From Pseudomonas ceruminis (GTDB lineage: Bacteria > Pseudomonadota > Gammaproteobacteria > Pseudomonadales > Pseudomonadaceae), in NCBI RefSeq assembly GCF_021602025.1, contig NZ_BQHW01000014.1, positions 88,203 to 152,202 on the forward strand: DNA of 64,000 nucleotides. Reading direction: 5' to 3'. Every line of letters starts with the position of its first letter. Position 1 is the first letter of the stretch. Positions 63,676 to 64,000 of the stretch are shown here, piece after piece. The notes below the pieces were generated by a model that was not told the origin of the DNA, ran no database searches, and saw only the letters and a program-made list of their open reading frames with translations. The translations under genes were made by a program, and so were the position numbers.

Positions 63676-63790
63676 CTTGACGATGACCTACTCTCACATG
63701 GGGAAACCCCACACTACCATCGGCGATGCATCGTTTCACTGCTGAGTTCGGGATGGGATCAGGTGGTTCCAATGCTCTATGGTCGTCAAG
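63676..63790 (-). rRNA. rrf: 5S ribosomal RNA (distal copy)
   Basis: The minus strand starts CTTGACGACCATAGAGC and continues with CACCTGATCCCATCCCGAAC, CGATGGTAGTGTGGGGT and ends GGTCATCGTCAAG, a complete 5S of about 115 bases whose ends pair. It is the last gene of an rRNA operon that comes from beyond the right edge. It differs from the second copy by one base in the shared part (G at 63741, A at the matching 63966, plus strand). Confidence 0.97.
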
Positions 63791-63854
63791 AAATTCTGTG
63801 TGCCGGCCCGTCCTGCGGACGTACCCGCGAATCTCTGTAGTTCCTACTTAAAGA

Positions 63855-63891
63855 CAAAACCCCTACCTGCTCACGCAGATAGGGGTTTTGC
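63855..63891. terminator. Hairpin between the two 5S genes
   Basis: CAAAACCCCTACCTGC and GCAGATAGGGGTTTTG form a 16-base stem with one mismatch and a 4-base loop. It lies 10 bases past the second 5S gene in the transcription direction and looks like an intrinsic terminator, leaving the distal 5S beyond it. Confidence 0.8.
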
Positions 63892-63900
63892 GAAATGAAT

Positions 63901-64000
63901 CTTGACGATGACCTACTCTCACATGGGGAAACCCCACACTACCATCGGCGATGCATCGTTTCACTACTGAGTTCGGGATGGGATCAGGTGGTTCCAATGC
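63901..64000 (-). rRNA. rrf: 5S ribosomal RNA (proximal copy, partial)
   Basis: The same 5S sequence, cut by the right edge of the window after 100 of about 115 bases. It is transcribed leftward and would follow a 23S gene outside the window. Identical to the other copy over the shared stretch except for one base at 63966. Confidence 0.95.

Overview
The window is a high-GC gammaproteobacterial chromosome segment that I assign to Pseudomonas, most likely the P. putida group. The evidence is the gene order yecA-pepP-ubiH-ubiI opposite zapA-6S RNA-ygfA, the rho-trxA-ppx-ppk block, paired P. putida-type REP elements, a lapD-lapG pair next to an iron-siderophore receptor locus, and tandem 5S rRNA genes of pseudomonad type. 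The species cannot be settled from sequence reading alone.

Layout, left to right. 1-0.7 kb: the start of a periplasmic Fe(III)-binding protein gene that runs off the left edge. 0.8-5.6 kb (minus): ubiquinone hydroxylases ubiI and ubiH with a hotdog-fold protein between them, pepP and a yecA/ygfB-family gene. 5.8-8.0 kb (plus): a coiled-coil protein, zapA, 6S RNA, ygfA and an EVE-domain protein, with one tiny membrane protein on the other strand. 8.1-12.9 kb: a YhiI/RbbA/YhhJ-like tripartite ABC exporter. 12.9-17.9 kb: an orphan FliL-like protein, a quinone oxidoreductase, ChaC, a 2Fe-2S flavin reductase and ubiD. 18-24.7 kb: rho, trxA, ppx (with a Pho box), ppk and a DedA protein. 24.7-28.1 kb: the decayed end of a sterol-desaturase gene, elbB, a YaiI-family gene and an FTR1 iron permease carrying a cytochrome c domain. 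28.4-29.4 kb: an orphan Rhs-core gene with a possible toxin tail.

29.5-34.6 kb (minus): a MarR-controlled aromatic-acid-type efflux operon (FUSC pump, DUF1656, membrane fusion protein, outer-membrane factor). 34.7-36.3 kb: a Sel1-repeat protein and a shortened WYL/WCX-type regulator. 36.3-40.0 kb (minus): a TauD-type dioxygenase with an ABC importer, probably for an organosulfonate or sulfate ester. 40.2-54.0 kb (minus): a complete cellulose operon in the transcriptional order bcsE-F-G-R-Q-A-B-Z-C, almost every gene overlapping the next. 54.3-58.2 kb: a small conserved protein, lapD, lapG and a GntR regulator. 58.3-63.6 kb (plus): a Fur-type site, a FecI-like sigma factor, a FecR-like anti-sigma factor, a FoxA/FhuA-type TonB receptor and a PepSY membrane protein. 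63.6-64 kb (minus): the tail of an rRNA operon with two 5S genes.

The strongest themes are iron (Fe-binding protein, FTR1, FecIR-receptor-PepSY) and c-di-GMP-controlled surface attachment. LapD and LapG normally control the LapA adhesin, but no lapA or lapBCE is present here. The space between lapD and the tauD-like operon holds the bcs operon instead. I found no CRISPR array, prophage, intact insertion sequence or tRNA. No wholly new system stood out. The best leads are the bcs/lap locus, the orphan Rhs tail, the desaturase remnant and several operator-like repeats.
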